This document shows, piece by piece, positions 33,144-40,944 of a DNA stretch of 64,000 bases. Each line of letters begins with the position of its first letter. Positions within the stretch are counted from its first letter, which is position 1. A model generated the notes under the pieces. The model was not told the DNA's origin. It saw only the letters and a list, made by a program, of their open reading frames with translations, and did not search any database. Source of the DNA: an uncultured Muribaculaceae bacterium (GTDB lineage Bacteria; Bacteroidota; Bacteroidia; Bacteroidales; Muribaculaceae); assembly GCA_910587185.1 (NCBI GenBank), contig CAJULY010000002.1, forward strand, positions 124,001 through 188,000. Direction: 5' to 3'. The position numbers and the translations under genes were made by a program.

Positions 33144-33944
33144 TTATTCTTTCACGTGGTTGCTGGCAATCTTGAAGATGTTGTCTGCTTCCTTACGGTT
33201 GGGGCTGTCGGGGTAATTGTTTATATATGAGTAATACTCATCGATCACAACGCGGAAACGATCTTCCTTCTTGCTTTCAATACTTTGGGTAGCTTCCTGA
33301 AAACGCGATTTCAGAACAAGAAGTTCGAGATCTTCTTTATAGCGTGAGTAAGGATAGTCTTTTATCGCATTTTTGGCGACAATGACAGCCGCTTCGTAAT
33401 TATTGTCCATATAGGTGCCGAGATTGTAGTAGAGCTGGGCATTCTGCAGCTGTTTGAGCGTGAGTTTGTCCTGAAGCTCGAATATGGCATTCTGGGCTAC
33501 GCTGACCTTGTCACTGTGAGGGAAATATTCAAGGAAAGCCTGAAGTTCCTCGATGGCTTTTATCGTACCGCTTTGGTCAAGTTCCACATCGGGAGAGTCG
33601 AGATAATAACCATAGCCGGAGTAAAATCTCGCCAGCTCGGTATATTTTCCTTTAGGGTAGCGGTCGTAATATGTTTTGAAATAAGCGCCGGCCTCATCAT
33701 ATTCTTTATTTTCATAATAGCTGAGGGCGAGAAGATAAAGAGATTCTTCCGCCTTGTCAGACCCCTTGAACTGAGTTATCACGTCTTTGAGAATTGTGGT
33801 AGCCTGAACATATTTTTTCTTTTCAAACGCCCGTTTGGCGAAGTCAAGCTTATAATTATTGTCTGTACTTTTCTGTGCTTTCTGATATTCGCCACACCCC
33901 GTCAGAGTCATGGCAGCCAATATGATGATAAGAAAATTTCGCAT
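33144..33944 (-). CDS. bamD: Outer-membrane assembly lipoprotein BamD
   Basis: A 266-residue lipoprotein (lipobox LTGC, acylated Cys17) with TPR-like helical repeats, for example YLLALSYYENKEYDEAGAY, FQEATQSIESKKEDRFRVV and YINNYPDSPNRKEAD. BamD is the essential partner of BamA in folding beta-barrels into the outer membrane. First gene of the bamD-rpoZ unit. ATG 33944. Confidence 0.93.
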   Translation of the reverse strand: MRNFLIIILAAMTLTGCGEYQKAQKSTDNNYKLDFAKRAFEKKKYVQATTILKDVITQFKGSDKAEESLYLLALSYYENKEYDEAGAYFKTYYDRYPKGKYTELARFYSGYGYYLDSPDVELDQSGTIKAIEELQAFLEYFPHSDKVSVAQNAIFELQDKLTLKQLQNAQLYYNLGTYMDNNYEAAVIVAKNAIKDYPYSRYKEDLELLVLKSRFQEATQSIESKKEDRFRVVIDEYYSYINNYPDSPNRKEADNIFKIASNHVKE

Positions 33945-33979
33945 GTCTGTTTTCTATTGCAATATCACTATTTAGTTTG

Positions 33980-33987
33980 CAAAGTTA
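33980..33987 (-). promoter_or_regulatory. Candidate promoter -7 element of bamD-rpoZ
   Basis: TAACTTTG fits TAnnTTTG, 35 bases upstream of the bamD ATG. No TTG at the 20-base spacing. Confidence 0.5.
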
Positions 33988-34145
33988 CAATTTTTATCAA
34001 TACGATATGTTGAATTGATTTAAAAGTTATGATAAATTAAGTTTTTCCTTCTGTAACAAGCCTTCGCCGACTCTAATAAAGAATTCGTCAGCTAAATCTG
34101 CGGTTGTTTTAACCTATCTTAATAGATTATATCCGTCAAAAAGGT

Positions 34146-34153
34146 TAATTTTG
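34146..34153 (+). promoter_or_regulatory. Candidate promoter -7 element of the PASTA-rluD unit
   Basis: TAATTTTG fits TAnnTTTG, 29 bases upstream of the ATG at 34183. No TTG at the usual spacing. Confidence 0.5.
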
Positions 34154-34182
34154 CAAATTATAATCAATGTAAAGAAACAATC

Positions 34183-34827
34183 ATGAACGAATCTCATGAA
34201 TCTCCAGATAAGAAAAAAATGCCTACATGGCTGAAAGTCATCATCAGTCTTTTCAGTATGGTTATCATCGGGATCGGGCTTGTCTGGTTAGCTACTCAAT
34301 GGCTTGACGTGTGGACGCGCCACGGAAAGGAGACTCTGGTTCCCGCAGTCAAAGGTATTCCGGCATATACCGCGGTGGAAGTCCTCGATAAGGCCGGCTT
34401 CGATGTCGTAATAAGCGACTCGGTTTTTCTTTCAACCCAGAAACCGGGAACAGTCGTCGATCAGACTCCGAAAGAAAATTCCAAAGTCAAGGAGGGTTGC
34501 ACGATATATCTATCGATAAATGCCTATTCTCCGCGCCAGATTCTGTTACCCGCATTGACCGATATATCCTATCGTCAGGCGAAATCGATATTGGATGGTC
34601 TTGGCATAAAGAATGTTCGCGTTGACACGGTGCCTTCTGATTTTCAGGATCTGGTCATTTCTGTGAAGCGAGACGGGAAGCGTCTGATGGCGGGAGCTCG
34701 TGTCCCGGTGGATGTCAAGCTTGTTCTGGAAATAGGAGCCGGAGCCCCGGAAGAAATTCTGAACGAGGCGGCCGATTCAATGAAGATTGATTCAGCCTAT
34801 AATGTTGAGAAACTTAATCTCTTCTGA
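34183..34827 (+). CDS. Membrane-anchored PASTA-domain protein
   Basis: A 214-residue protein with a short cytoplasmic N-terminus, one membrane segment (about 17-40) and at least two PASTA repeats. The first is at about 52-112 (LVPAVKGIPAYTAVEVLDKAG, VVDQTPKENSKVKEGCTIYL). The second is at about 118-185 (LPALTDISYRQAKSILDGLG, with a degenerate tail). PASTA domains bind muropeptides in Gram-positive kinases. Here there is no kinase domain, so the repeats face the periplasm alone. The pseudouridine synthase gene follows directly. Confidence 0.87.
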   Translation: MNESHESPDKKKMPTWLKVIISLFSMVIIGIGLVWLATQWLDVWTRHGKETLVPAVKGIPAYTAVEVLDKAGFDVVISDSVFLSTQKPGTVVDQTPKENSKVKEGCTIYLSINAYSPRQILLPALTDISYRQAKSILDGLGIKNVRVDTVPSDFQDLVISVKRDGKRLMAGARVPVDVKLVLEIGAGAPEEILNEAADSMKIDSAYNVEKLNLF

Positions 34828-34836
34828 TTGAAGTCT

Positions 34837-35907
34837 ATGGCTGATGCAGAATTCGATGACGAACTGGATGACCTTTCTGGTGCGTCCACTTCCGACGGCG
34901 AACTTTTCGAGCATTTCAGGTTTGTGGCCGACAAGGGCCAGCAGTTGTTGCGTGTCGATAAGTTTCTTGTAAGCCGCCTTGAAAAATCATCGCGTAACAG
35001 GGTGCAACAGGCTGCTGACGCAGGGTGTGTGCTTGTTAACGGGCGCCCGGTCAAATCAAATTACCGCGTCAAGCCGTTGGATGTCGTCAGCGTGGTGATG
35101 GACAGACCCCGCTATGAACTTGATATAGTTCCTGAAGATATACCGCTTGATATCGTGTATGAAGACAAGGATGTCCTTGTTGTCAATAAACCTGCGGGGC
35201 TCGTAGTCCATCCCGGGCACGGAAATTACAGCGGCACACTTGTAAACGCTCTTGCCTGGCATTTTCGTGACAATCCTGACTATGACGTGAATGATCCACG
35301 CATGGGGCTTGTTCACAGGATAGACAAGGATACTTCCGGACTGCTTGTCGTTGCCAAGACCCCTGACGCCAAGACCCATCTCGGTAAACAATTTTTTAAT
35401 AAGACTACACGGCGCGAATATGTTGCTGTGGTTTGGGGTGTGCCTGATCCGCGCAACGGCACCGTAGTGGGGAATATCGGACGCAATCCGAAAGACCGGA
35501 TGCAGATGTCAGTTCTGGATGATCCCACGCAAGGCAAACATGCTGTCACGCACTATTCTGTTATCGAATCATTCGGATACGCTTCGATGGTGAAATGTCG
35601 TCTGGAGACGGGACGTACTCATCAGATTCGTGTCCACATGCTTCACACGGGTCATCCGCTTCTGAATGATGCGAGATACGGTGGAGATCGTATTCTGCGT
35701 GGAGAACGAACAGCTGCTTACAAGCAGTTTATTCAGAATTGTTTCGAGGTTTGCCCCCGTCAGGCGTTGCACGCACGGACACTGGGCTTTGTTCATCCTG
35801 TGACCGGAGAAGAAATGTTTTTCGAATCGCCGATACCTCCCGATATGATGGCTCTGATTGAGAAATGGCGAGTTTATTCCGGAGCAAAAGGTCTCTTTGA
35901 AAAATAG
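34837..35907 (+). CDS. rluD: Ribosomal large-subunit pseudouridine synthase, RluA/RluD family
   Basis: A 356-residue enzyme. An acidic N-terminus (1-25) precedes an S4 RNA-binding domain (about 30-85: RVDKFLVSRLEKSSRNRVQQ). The catalytic domain has its Asp in GLVHRIDKDTSGLLV (about residue 163), and RLETGRTHQIRVHM follows. It isomerises uridines in 23S rRNA, with RluD the closest guess. ATG 34837 is chosen; an in-frame TTG abuts the PASTA stop. Fusion of S4 and catalytic domain is normal for RluD. Confidence 0.92.
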   Translation: MADAEFDDELDDLSGASTSDGELFEHFRFVADKGQQLLRVDKFLVSRLEKSSRNRVQQAADAGCVLVNGRPVKSNYRVKPLDVVSVVMDRPRYELDIVPEDIPLDIVYEDKDVLVVNKPAGLVVHPGHGNYSGTLVNALAWHFRDNPDYDVNDPRMGLVHRIDKDTSGLLVVAKTPDAKTHLGKQFFNKTTRREYVAVVWGVPDPRNGTVVGNIGRNPKDRMQMSVLDDPTQGKHAVTHYSVIESFGYASMVKCRLETGRTHQIRVHMLHTGHPLLNDARYGGDRILRGERTAAYKQFIQNCFEVCPRQALHARTLGFVHPVTGEEMFFESPIPPDMMALIEKWRVYSGAKGLFEK

Positions 35908-35992
35908 GCTCTGATAGACCGGAGTTTGTTTAAGTTTACTTAAATATTTATAGAATAGGTTTAACCTAATTGTTGTGAACGAATAATTTGCT

Positions 35993-36000
35993 TAATTTTG
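35993..36000 (+). promoter_or_regulatory. Promoter -7 element of the acyltransferase-phosphoesterase-tex-folK operon
   Basis: TAATTTTG fits TAnnTTTG, with TTG at 35970-35972 exactly 20 bases upstream and the ATG at 36063. Confidence 0.7.
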
Positions 36001-36062
36001 AAAAATATTTCCCTTTTGAAGAGGGATTCAACTAAATAGCTTATAAATTTCAATTGTGTTTC

Positions 36063-37238
36063 ATGAACCAGCAATTTGATTTTTCAGATATAGAGCCTTA
36101 CAGCGACAAGGAATTTAAGGAAAATATGACTCGGCTTGTAACCGAGCCCGGATTCGAGCATGCAGTGAAATATGTGATGCCTGATGTCGATTTTCAGGAG
36201 TTCACGAAACAGCTCTGCGAGGTGCCCGACAACGAGACTTTTCAGCGAGAAGTCATGCTTCCGTTCCTTCACATGCTTGCGTTGAAGACAACAAGCGGTC
36301 TGACGATAGGAGGTCTTGAGAATATATCCAAGGACGGAAGTTATACATTCATGTCCAACCACAGGGATATCGTGCTTGACGCCTCGTTCCTGAATTATTG
36401 TTTCCTGACCCACGGTATTCCCACCTCGGAAGTGGCCATAGGCAATAATCTTCTTATAATGGACTGGATAACTGATCTCGTGAAACTTAACAAGAGTTTC
36501 ATAGTAAAACGAAATCTGAAACTCGTCAAGGCTCTTGAAGCAGCTCATCAGCTTTCTGCCTATATCCATTATGCAATTCTTGACAAGCACCAGAGTGTCT
36601 GGATTGCCCAGAGGGAAGGCCGAGCCAAAGATTCCAATGACAGAACTCAGGAAGCTCTTGTCAAAATGCTTGCTCTCGAAGGAGGAGGCTCAACAATAGA
36701 AAACCTTAAGGCTATCAATATTGTCCCGGTCTCCATTTCTTATGAATATGATCCTAATGATTATCTTAAAGCGACGGAATTTTTGTTACGCAGACTTGAC
36801 CCGGATTTCAAAAAGTCACAGCATGATGATCTGCTGAGTATGGAGACAGGCCTCCTTCAGCCAAAAGGACATGTCCATTTCGAGTTAGGTAAATGTATTG
36901 ACAGTGAGTTGGAGAGCCTTTCGCCCGATATTGAGAAGAACGAACTGCTCAAACGAATCTGTGGGTTGATTGACTCTAACATCCATCTCGGCTATAAGAT
37001 CTATCCCATCAATTACATTGCCTACGACCGTTTGCACAAGACTTCACGCTTCGAGGATTGCTACACTCGGGCTCAGGCAGACGATTTTCTGGAGTATATT
37101 GAAAAGCAGCTTGATAAAGTGAGACTTCACGATGTTTCGGAGCTTGATAGGGAATATATGCGCGAAATGATGTTTGTGATGTATTCCAATCCTTTAAAAA
37201 ACAAGCTGATGGCAACCGGAGAGGAATGCCATATCTGA
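36063..37238 (+). CDS. Glycerophospholipid acyltransferase (PlsB/PlsC-like)
   Basis: A 391-residue protein. The block SNHRDIVLDASF near residue 100 corresponds to acyltransferase motif I, with five residues between His and the second Asp instead of the usual HX4D. Block II equivalent is KLNKSFIVKR, block III WIAQREGRAKDSND, and block IV NIVPVSISYEYDP. It has no clear membrane segment. It probably acylates glycerol-3-phosphate or its 1-acyl form. Annotated relatives in Bacteroides are called 1-acylglycerol-phosphate acyltransferases, but the N-terminal ~90 residues are unlike PlsC. First gene of a four-gene unit. Confidence 0.83.
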   Translation: MNQQFDFSDIEPYSDKEFKENMTRLVTEPGFEHAVKYVMPDVDFQEFTKQLCEVPDNETFQREVMLPFLHMLALKTTSGLTIGGLENISKDGSYTFMSNHRDIVLDASFLNYCFLTHGIPTSEVAIGNNLLIMDWITDLVKLNKSFIVKRNLKLVKALEAAHQLSAYIHYAILDKHQSVWIAQREGRAKDSNDRTQEALVKMLALEGGGSTIENLKAINIVPVSISYEYDPNDYLKATEFLLRRLDPDFKKSQHDDLLSMETGLLQPKGHVHFELGKCIDSELESLSPDIEKNELLKRICGLIDSNIHLGYKIYPINYIAYDRLHKTSRFEDCYTRAQADDFLEYIEKQLDKVRLHDVSELDREYMREMMFVMYSNPLKNKLMATGEECHI

Positions 37239-37280
37239 CATCGAGAGCCTCAAAAGACATCATAATAAAATACCGATCTC

Positions 37281-38468
37281 ATGAGAATCCCTATGCTGCC
37301 TTTTGTTATCGTCCTGCTTCTCTGTATAGCATGTGATATCTACATCTATATTATTGCAAAAAAGAGAGTCAGGTCTTCGATGCCCTCGAAGATACAGTTA
37401 ATCAGTTCGATTGCTCTTTACATTTTTGTACTGACAATTGTAGCTCTTCCACGTAGATCAGGAAGTGACGGACAGTTGCTAACAATAATGTGGAGCCTTT
37501 TCGGCTTTATGAGCGTCTATATGTCGAAACTGTTGTTTTGCATTATGGATCTTGTGGCATCCATCCCATGTATGTGGCATGGAAAGAGGGTTAAATGGTT
37601 GTCGATTGCCGGAGGAATATTGTCGGTATTATTGTTTTTGCTTGTCTGGTGGGGTGCGCTCATAAACAGGTTCAACATTCAGGTTAAAGAGGTTGAAATC
37701 CCTGTAAAGAATCTGCCCGAAGCTTTTGACGGATACAAGATAGTCCAGTTTTCTGATATCCATGTCGGTACTTTTGGCCAAGACACTACATTCGTCGGAC
37801 ATCTCGTTGATCGAATCAATTCAATCAATGGCGACATGATTGTCTTTACAGGAGATATAGTGAACCGAAAGACGGAAGAACTGGCGCCGTTTGTCGAGGT
37901 TTTCTCCCGACTCGAAGCCCCCGATGGAGTAATATCGATTCTTGGAAACCATGATTACGGTGACTATTGTGACTGGCAGAATGAAGCGTCAAAAGCCGCG
38001 AATATGCGTGAGCTGATAGAGATGCAGTCCAAAATGGGGTGGAATCTGCTCCGGAATGACCATTATACCGTATATCACGATAATGACTCATTGGTTGTGA
38101 TCGGAGTAGAAAATGTCGGAGATCCCCCCTTCAAAGTCTATGGTTCGCTCAAGGATTCCTATCCGTCTCCGGCAGACAGCGCTACAAAAATACTTCTGAC
38201 TCATAATCCGGCACATTGGTGTCATGAGATATCTGATGGTAAGAATAACATAGCGCTTACTCTCTCGGGTCATACTCATGCCATGCAGATGGAATTGTTC
38301 GGATTGTCACCAGCCGTATTCCGCTACAAGACATGGGGCGGATTGTACAAGGATAATTCGGGGGAACGACCTCTGTATGTCAATATAGGGGCCGGAACGG
38401 TCGGTTTCCCTATGCGAATAGGCGCGACTCCGGAGATAACGGTTATTACTTTGAAGAAATCCAGATGA
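37281..38468 (+). CDS. Membrane-anchored metallophosphoesterase
   Basis: A 395-residue protein. About four membrane segments occupy residues 1-130, followed by a calcineurin-like phosphoesterase domain. Metal-binding motifs in order are FSDIHVG (about 158), GDIVNR, GNHDYG (about 222), LTHNP and SGHTHAMQ (about 332). YaeI/YkuE-type enzymes of this layout act on UDP-diacylglucosamine or other lipid substrates; the substrate here is unknown. Its place after a lipid acyltransferase fits an envelope-lipid role (inference). Its stop overlaps the tex start as ATGA. Confidence 0.9.
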   Translation: MRIPMLPFVIVLLLCIACDIYIYIIAKKRVRSSMPSKIQLISSIALYIFVLTIVALPRRSGSDGQLLTIMWSLFGFMSVYMSKLLFCIMDLVASIPCMWHGKRVKWLSIAGGILSVLLFLLVWWGALINRFNIQVKEVEIPVKNLPEAFDGYKIVQFSDIHVGTFGQDTTFVGHLVDRINSINGDMIVFTGDIVNRKTEELAPFVEVFSRLEAPDGVISILGNHDYGDYCDWQNEASKAANMRELIEMQSKMGWNLLRNDHYTVYHDNDSLVVIGVENVGDPPFKVYGSLKDSYPSPADSATKILLTHNPAHWCHEISDGKNNIALTLSGHTHAMQMELFGLSPAVFRYKTWGGLYKDNSGERPLYVNIGAGTVGFPMRIGATPEITVITLKKSR

Positions 38469-40582
38469 TGGACTTTGCAGGTTTTATAGCGAAGGATCTG
38501 GGCCTTACGGTCGGTCAGGTCAAGAATGTTATTTCTCTTTTCGAGGAGGGAGCGACAATACCGTTCATAGCCCGATACAGAAAGGAGCATACGGGCGGCA
38601 TGGACGAAGTAGCTCTCCGTAGCGTCTTTCTCAAAAATGAAGAGCTTACGGAACTTGACAAAAGAAAAAAGTATATTATCTCTGTAATTGAAGAAAACGG
38701 CCGTCTGACACCGGATCTTAAAAAAGAGATAGAAGAATGTTATGACAAAGTGCGCCTTGAGGATATCTATCTGCCTTATCGGCCCAAAAAAGCTACCAGG
38801 GCGCAGACTGCAAGAAACCGTGGGCTGGAACCCCTTGCGAAAATAATAATGTCGCAAAGATGTTCGGACCTGTCACAGATTGCACGACGATTTTTGAAAG
38901 GAGAAGTTCTTTCAGAAAAAGAAGCTTTAGAGGGAGCGTCAGACATAATAGCGGAATGGATTGCGGAAAATCCCCATAATCGAAACAGGATAAGGAATTC
39001 AATTTCGCGTCATGGACGCCTGATGGCAAAAGGAGCGGCGTCAGGTACGAAATATGCCGATTATGAAGGATATTCCTCTCCATTGTCACGCGTGCAGCCT
39101 CATGCTTTTCTTGCGCTTCAACGAGCGGAAAGTCAAAAGATACTGAGACTCAGTGTAGAGTCAGATGACCCCGGTGATGTCAATTCTTTGCTCCGAAACA
39201 CCCTGACTCATGGATGTCCCAAAGATTGTGCGCAAATAATTGAAGATGCTGTCATAGACAGTTATAAACGTCTGTTGAAGCCTTCGGTTATTTCGGAGAT
39301 AATGAAAGAACTCAAAGAAAGAAGCGATCGGGAATCAATATCTTTATTTTCTGAGGCATTGAGACAAGTTCTTCTTTCCGCTCCCGTTTCCGGATATTCT
39401 GTAATGGCTATCGATCCAGGATTCAGAACAGGGTGTAAGGTCGTGTGCATTGACAGGAACGGAAAGCTGATTGATCATGACGTTATTTATCCTCATCAAG
39501 GAATGTCAAAGCTCACGGAGGCAGCAGATATAATAGAAAAACTGTTGAAGCGTCATGATATAGGAATAATAGCTCTTGGCGACGGTACGGCGTCAAGAGA
39601 AACCGAGCAGTTCCTGCGTGATCATGTGAATCTCGGTGAGATAAAAATCGAAAGAGTCAGTGAGCAGGGTGCAAGCATATATTCAGCTTCTGAAACCGCA
39701 AGAAAGGAATTCCCGGACCTTGATCTGACGTTCAGGAGCGCCGTTTCCATAGGTCGTCGGCTACAGGATCCTCTGGCTGAACTTGTAAAGATTGATCCAA
39801 AATCAATAGGCGTCGGTCAATATCAGCATGATGTCAACCAGGTATTGCTGAAAGAAACGCTTGATTTCACTGTGGAGAGGTGTGTCAATGAAGTGGGGGT
39901 CAATCTGAACACGGCTTCTCCCGATCTTCTGGCCTATGTCTCAGGTATAGGAAAAAGTCTTTCTGAAAAAATAGTTGCTTATCGCGAAGAGCATGGAAAG
40001 TTTCTTTCAAGGAAAGATCTGCTGAAAGTTCCGCGTTTCGGGGCCAAGGCATTTGAACAGGCTTCGGGCTTTCTGCGTGTGCCGGAGTCTTCCAATCCGC
40101 TTGATAACAGTGCCGTTCATCCGGAGAGTTACTCTGTTGTAGAGAAAATGGCGTCAGCTGCGCGTATTCCAATTAAGGACCTGCTTGGCAACGAGGCGAT
40201 AATATCAGAAATCAACCCCGGTGATTTTGTCAATGGTGAGACCGGTCTCGAGACAGTTAAGGATATATTGGAGGAACTTCTTAAGCCCGGGCGAGATCCG
40301 CGCCAGGCTTCGGAAGCCGACTGGCGGGATCTCACCATAAATTCGACAGATGATATCCGGGAGGGCATGATTCTTAACGGTAAGATTGTGAATCTGACGG
40401 CATTCGGAGCATTTGTTGACCTCGGCATCAAGACGAACGGTCTCATACATATTTCAAAAATATCCCGGAAAAGGATTTCTACACCGGCTGATGTACTAAG
40501 GATGTGGCAGATTGTCAGGGTCAAAGTAATCGGGATAGACCGGGAAAGAGATCGGATTTCATTATCCATGATTGACTTATGA
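38465..40582 (+). CDS. tex: Tex family transcription/RNA-binding protein
   Basis: A 705-residue protein with the Tex layout. An N-terminal helical region (EEGATIPFIARYRKE) precedes a YqgF-like RNase H fold (MAIDPGFRTGCKVVCID and LGDGTASRETEQF). A helix-hairpin-helix pair (LNTASPDLLAYVSGIGKSL, LLKVPRFGAKAFEQ) follows, and then the C-terminal S1 domain (about 632-705: GKIVNLTAFGAFVDLGIKT). Tex proteins bind nucleic acid and affect expression and stress tolerance. The start overlaps the upstream stop by four bases; its stop overlaps folK as ATGA. Confidence 0.95.
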   Translation: MMDFAGFIAKDLGLTVGQVKNVISLFEEGATIPFIARYRKEHTGGMDEVALRSVFLKNEELTELDKRKKYIISVIEENGRLTPDLKKEIEECYDKVRLEDIYLPYRPKKATRAQTARNRGLEPLAKIIMSQRCSDLSQIARRFLKGEVLSEKEALEGASDIIAEWIAENPHNRNRIRNSISRHGRLMAKGAASGTKYADYEGYSSPLSRVQPHAFLALQRAESQKILRLSVESDDPGDVNSLLRNTLTHGCPKDCAQIIEDAVIDSYKRLLKPSVISEIMKELKERSDRESISLFSEALRQVLLSAPVSGYSVMAIDPGFRTGCKVVCIDRNGKLIDHDVIYPHQGMSKLTEAADIIEKLLKRHDIGIIALGDGTASRETEQFLRDHVNLGEIKIERVSEQGASIYSASETARKEFPDLDLTFRSAVSIGRRLQDPLAELVKIDPKSIGVGQYQHDVNQVLLKETLDFTVERCVNEVGVNLNTASPDLLAYVSGIGKSLSEKIVAYREEHGKFLSRKDLLKVPRFGAKAFEQASGFLRVPESSNPLDNSAVHPESYSVVEKMASAARIPIKDLLGNEAIISEINPGDFVNGETGLETVKDILEELLKPGRDPRQASEADWRDLTINSTDDIREGMILNGKIVNLTAFGAFVDLGIKTNGLIHISKISRKRISTPADVLRMWQIVRVKVIGIDRERDRISLSMIDL

Positions 40583-40944
40583 GAAAGAAATATGTCATAA
40601 GCATAGGGAGCAATAGCAATTATGCATTCGCGAACGTAGGTAAGGCGATTGAATATCTCTGCAGAATACTTGAGGATTCAAGATCTTCGTCGGTATATAC
40701 AACCCCGTCTATTAAAAAAGACGGTTCGATATATACCAATGCCGTAGTTGAAGGTTTTTCCGATTCAGATTACGATGCCGTCAATTCGCTGTTGAAAAAA
40801 TACGAGTCGGACAATGGCCGGGTACATGATCCATTTTCTAAAGTAGAGATAGATCTTGATATTGTGATAGCAGGTAATGAAGTCGTGAGGGAAAAAGATT
40901 ATTCACGAGATTACTTCACTATCGGTTTCAAGGAGTTGCTGTAA
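40579..40944 (+). CDS. folK: Short, divergent FolK-like HMP-dihydropterin pyrophosphokinase
   Basis: A 121-residue protein with the HPPK frame: SIGSNSNYAFANVGKAI, SSVYTTPSIKKDGSIYTNAVVEG, and IDLDIVI with the two metal-binding Asp residues. It is about 40 residues shorter than typical FolK, and GRVHDPFSKVEIDLDI replaces the usual RxxRWGPRxLDLDI, so the Arg/Trp substrate loop is missing. It could still be a pterin kinase with a trimmed loop or a derivative with another role. Its start overlaps tex by four bases, and its 3' end overlaps comEC by 34 bases. folC is about 10 kb away. Confidence 0.7.
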   Translation: MRKKYVISIGSNSNYAFANVGKAIEYLCRILEDSRSSSVYTTPSIKKDGSIYTNAVVEGFSDSDYDAVNSLLKKYESDNGRVHDPFSKVEIDLDIVIAGNEVVREKDYSRDYFTIGFKELL

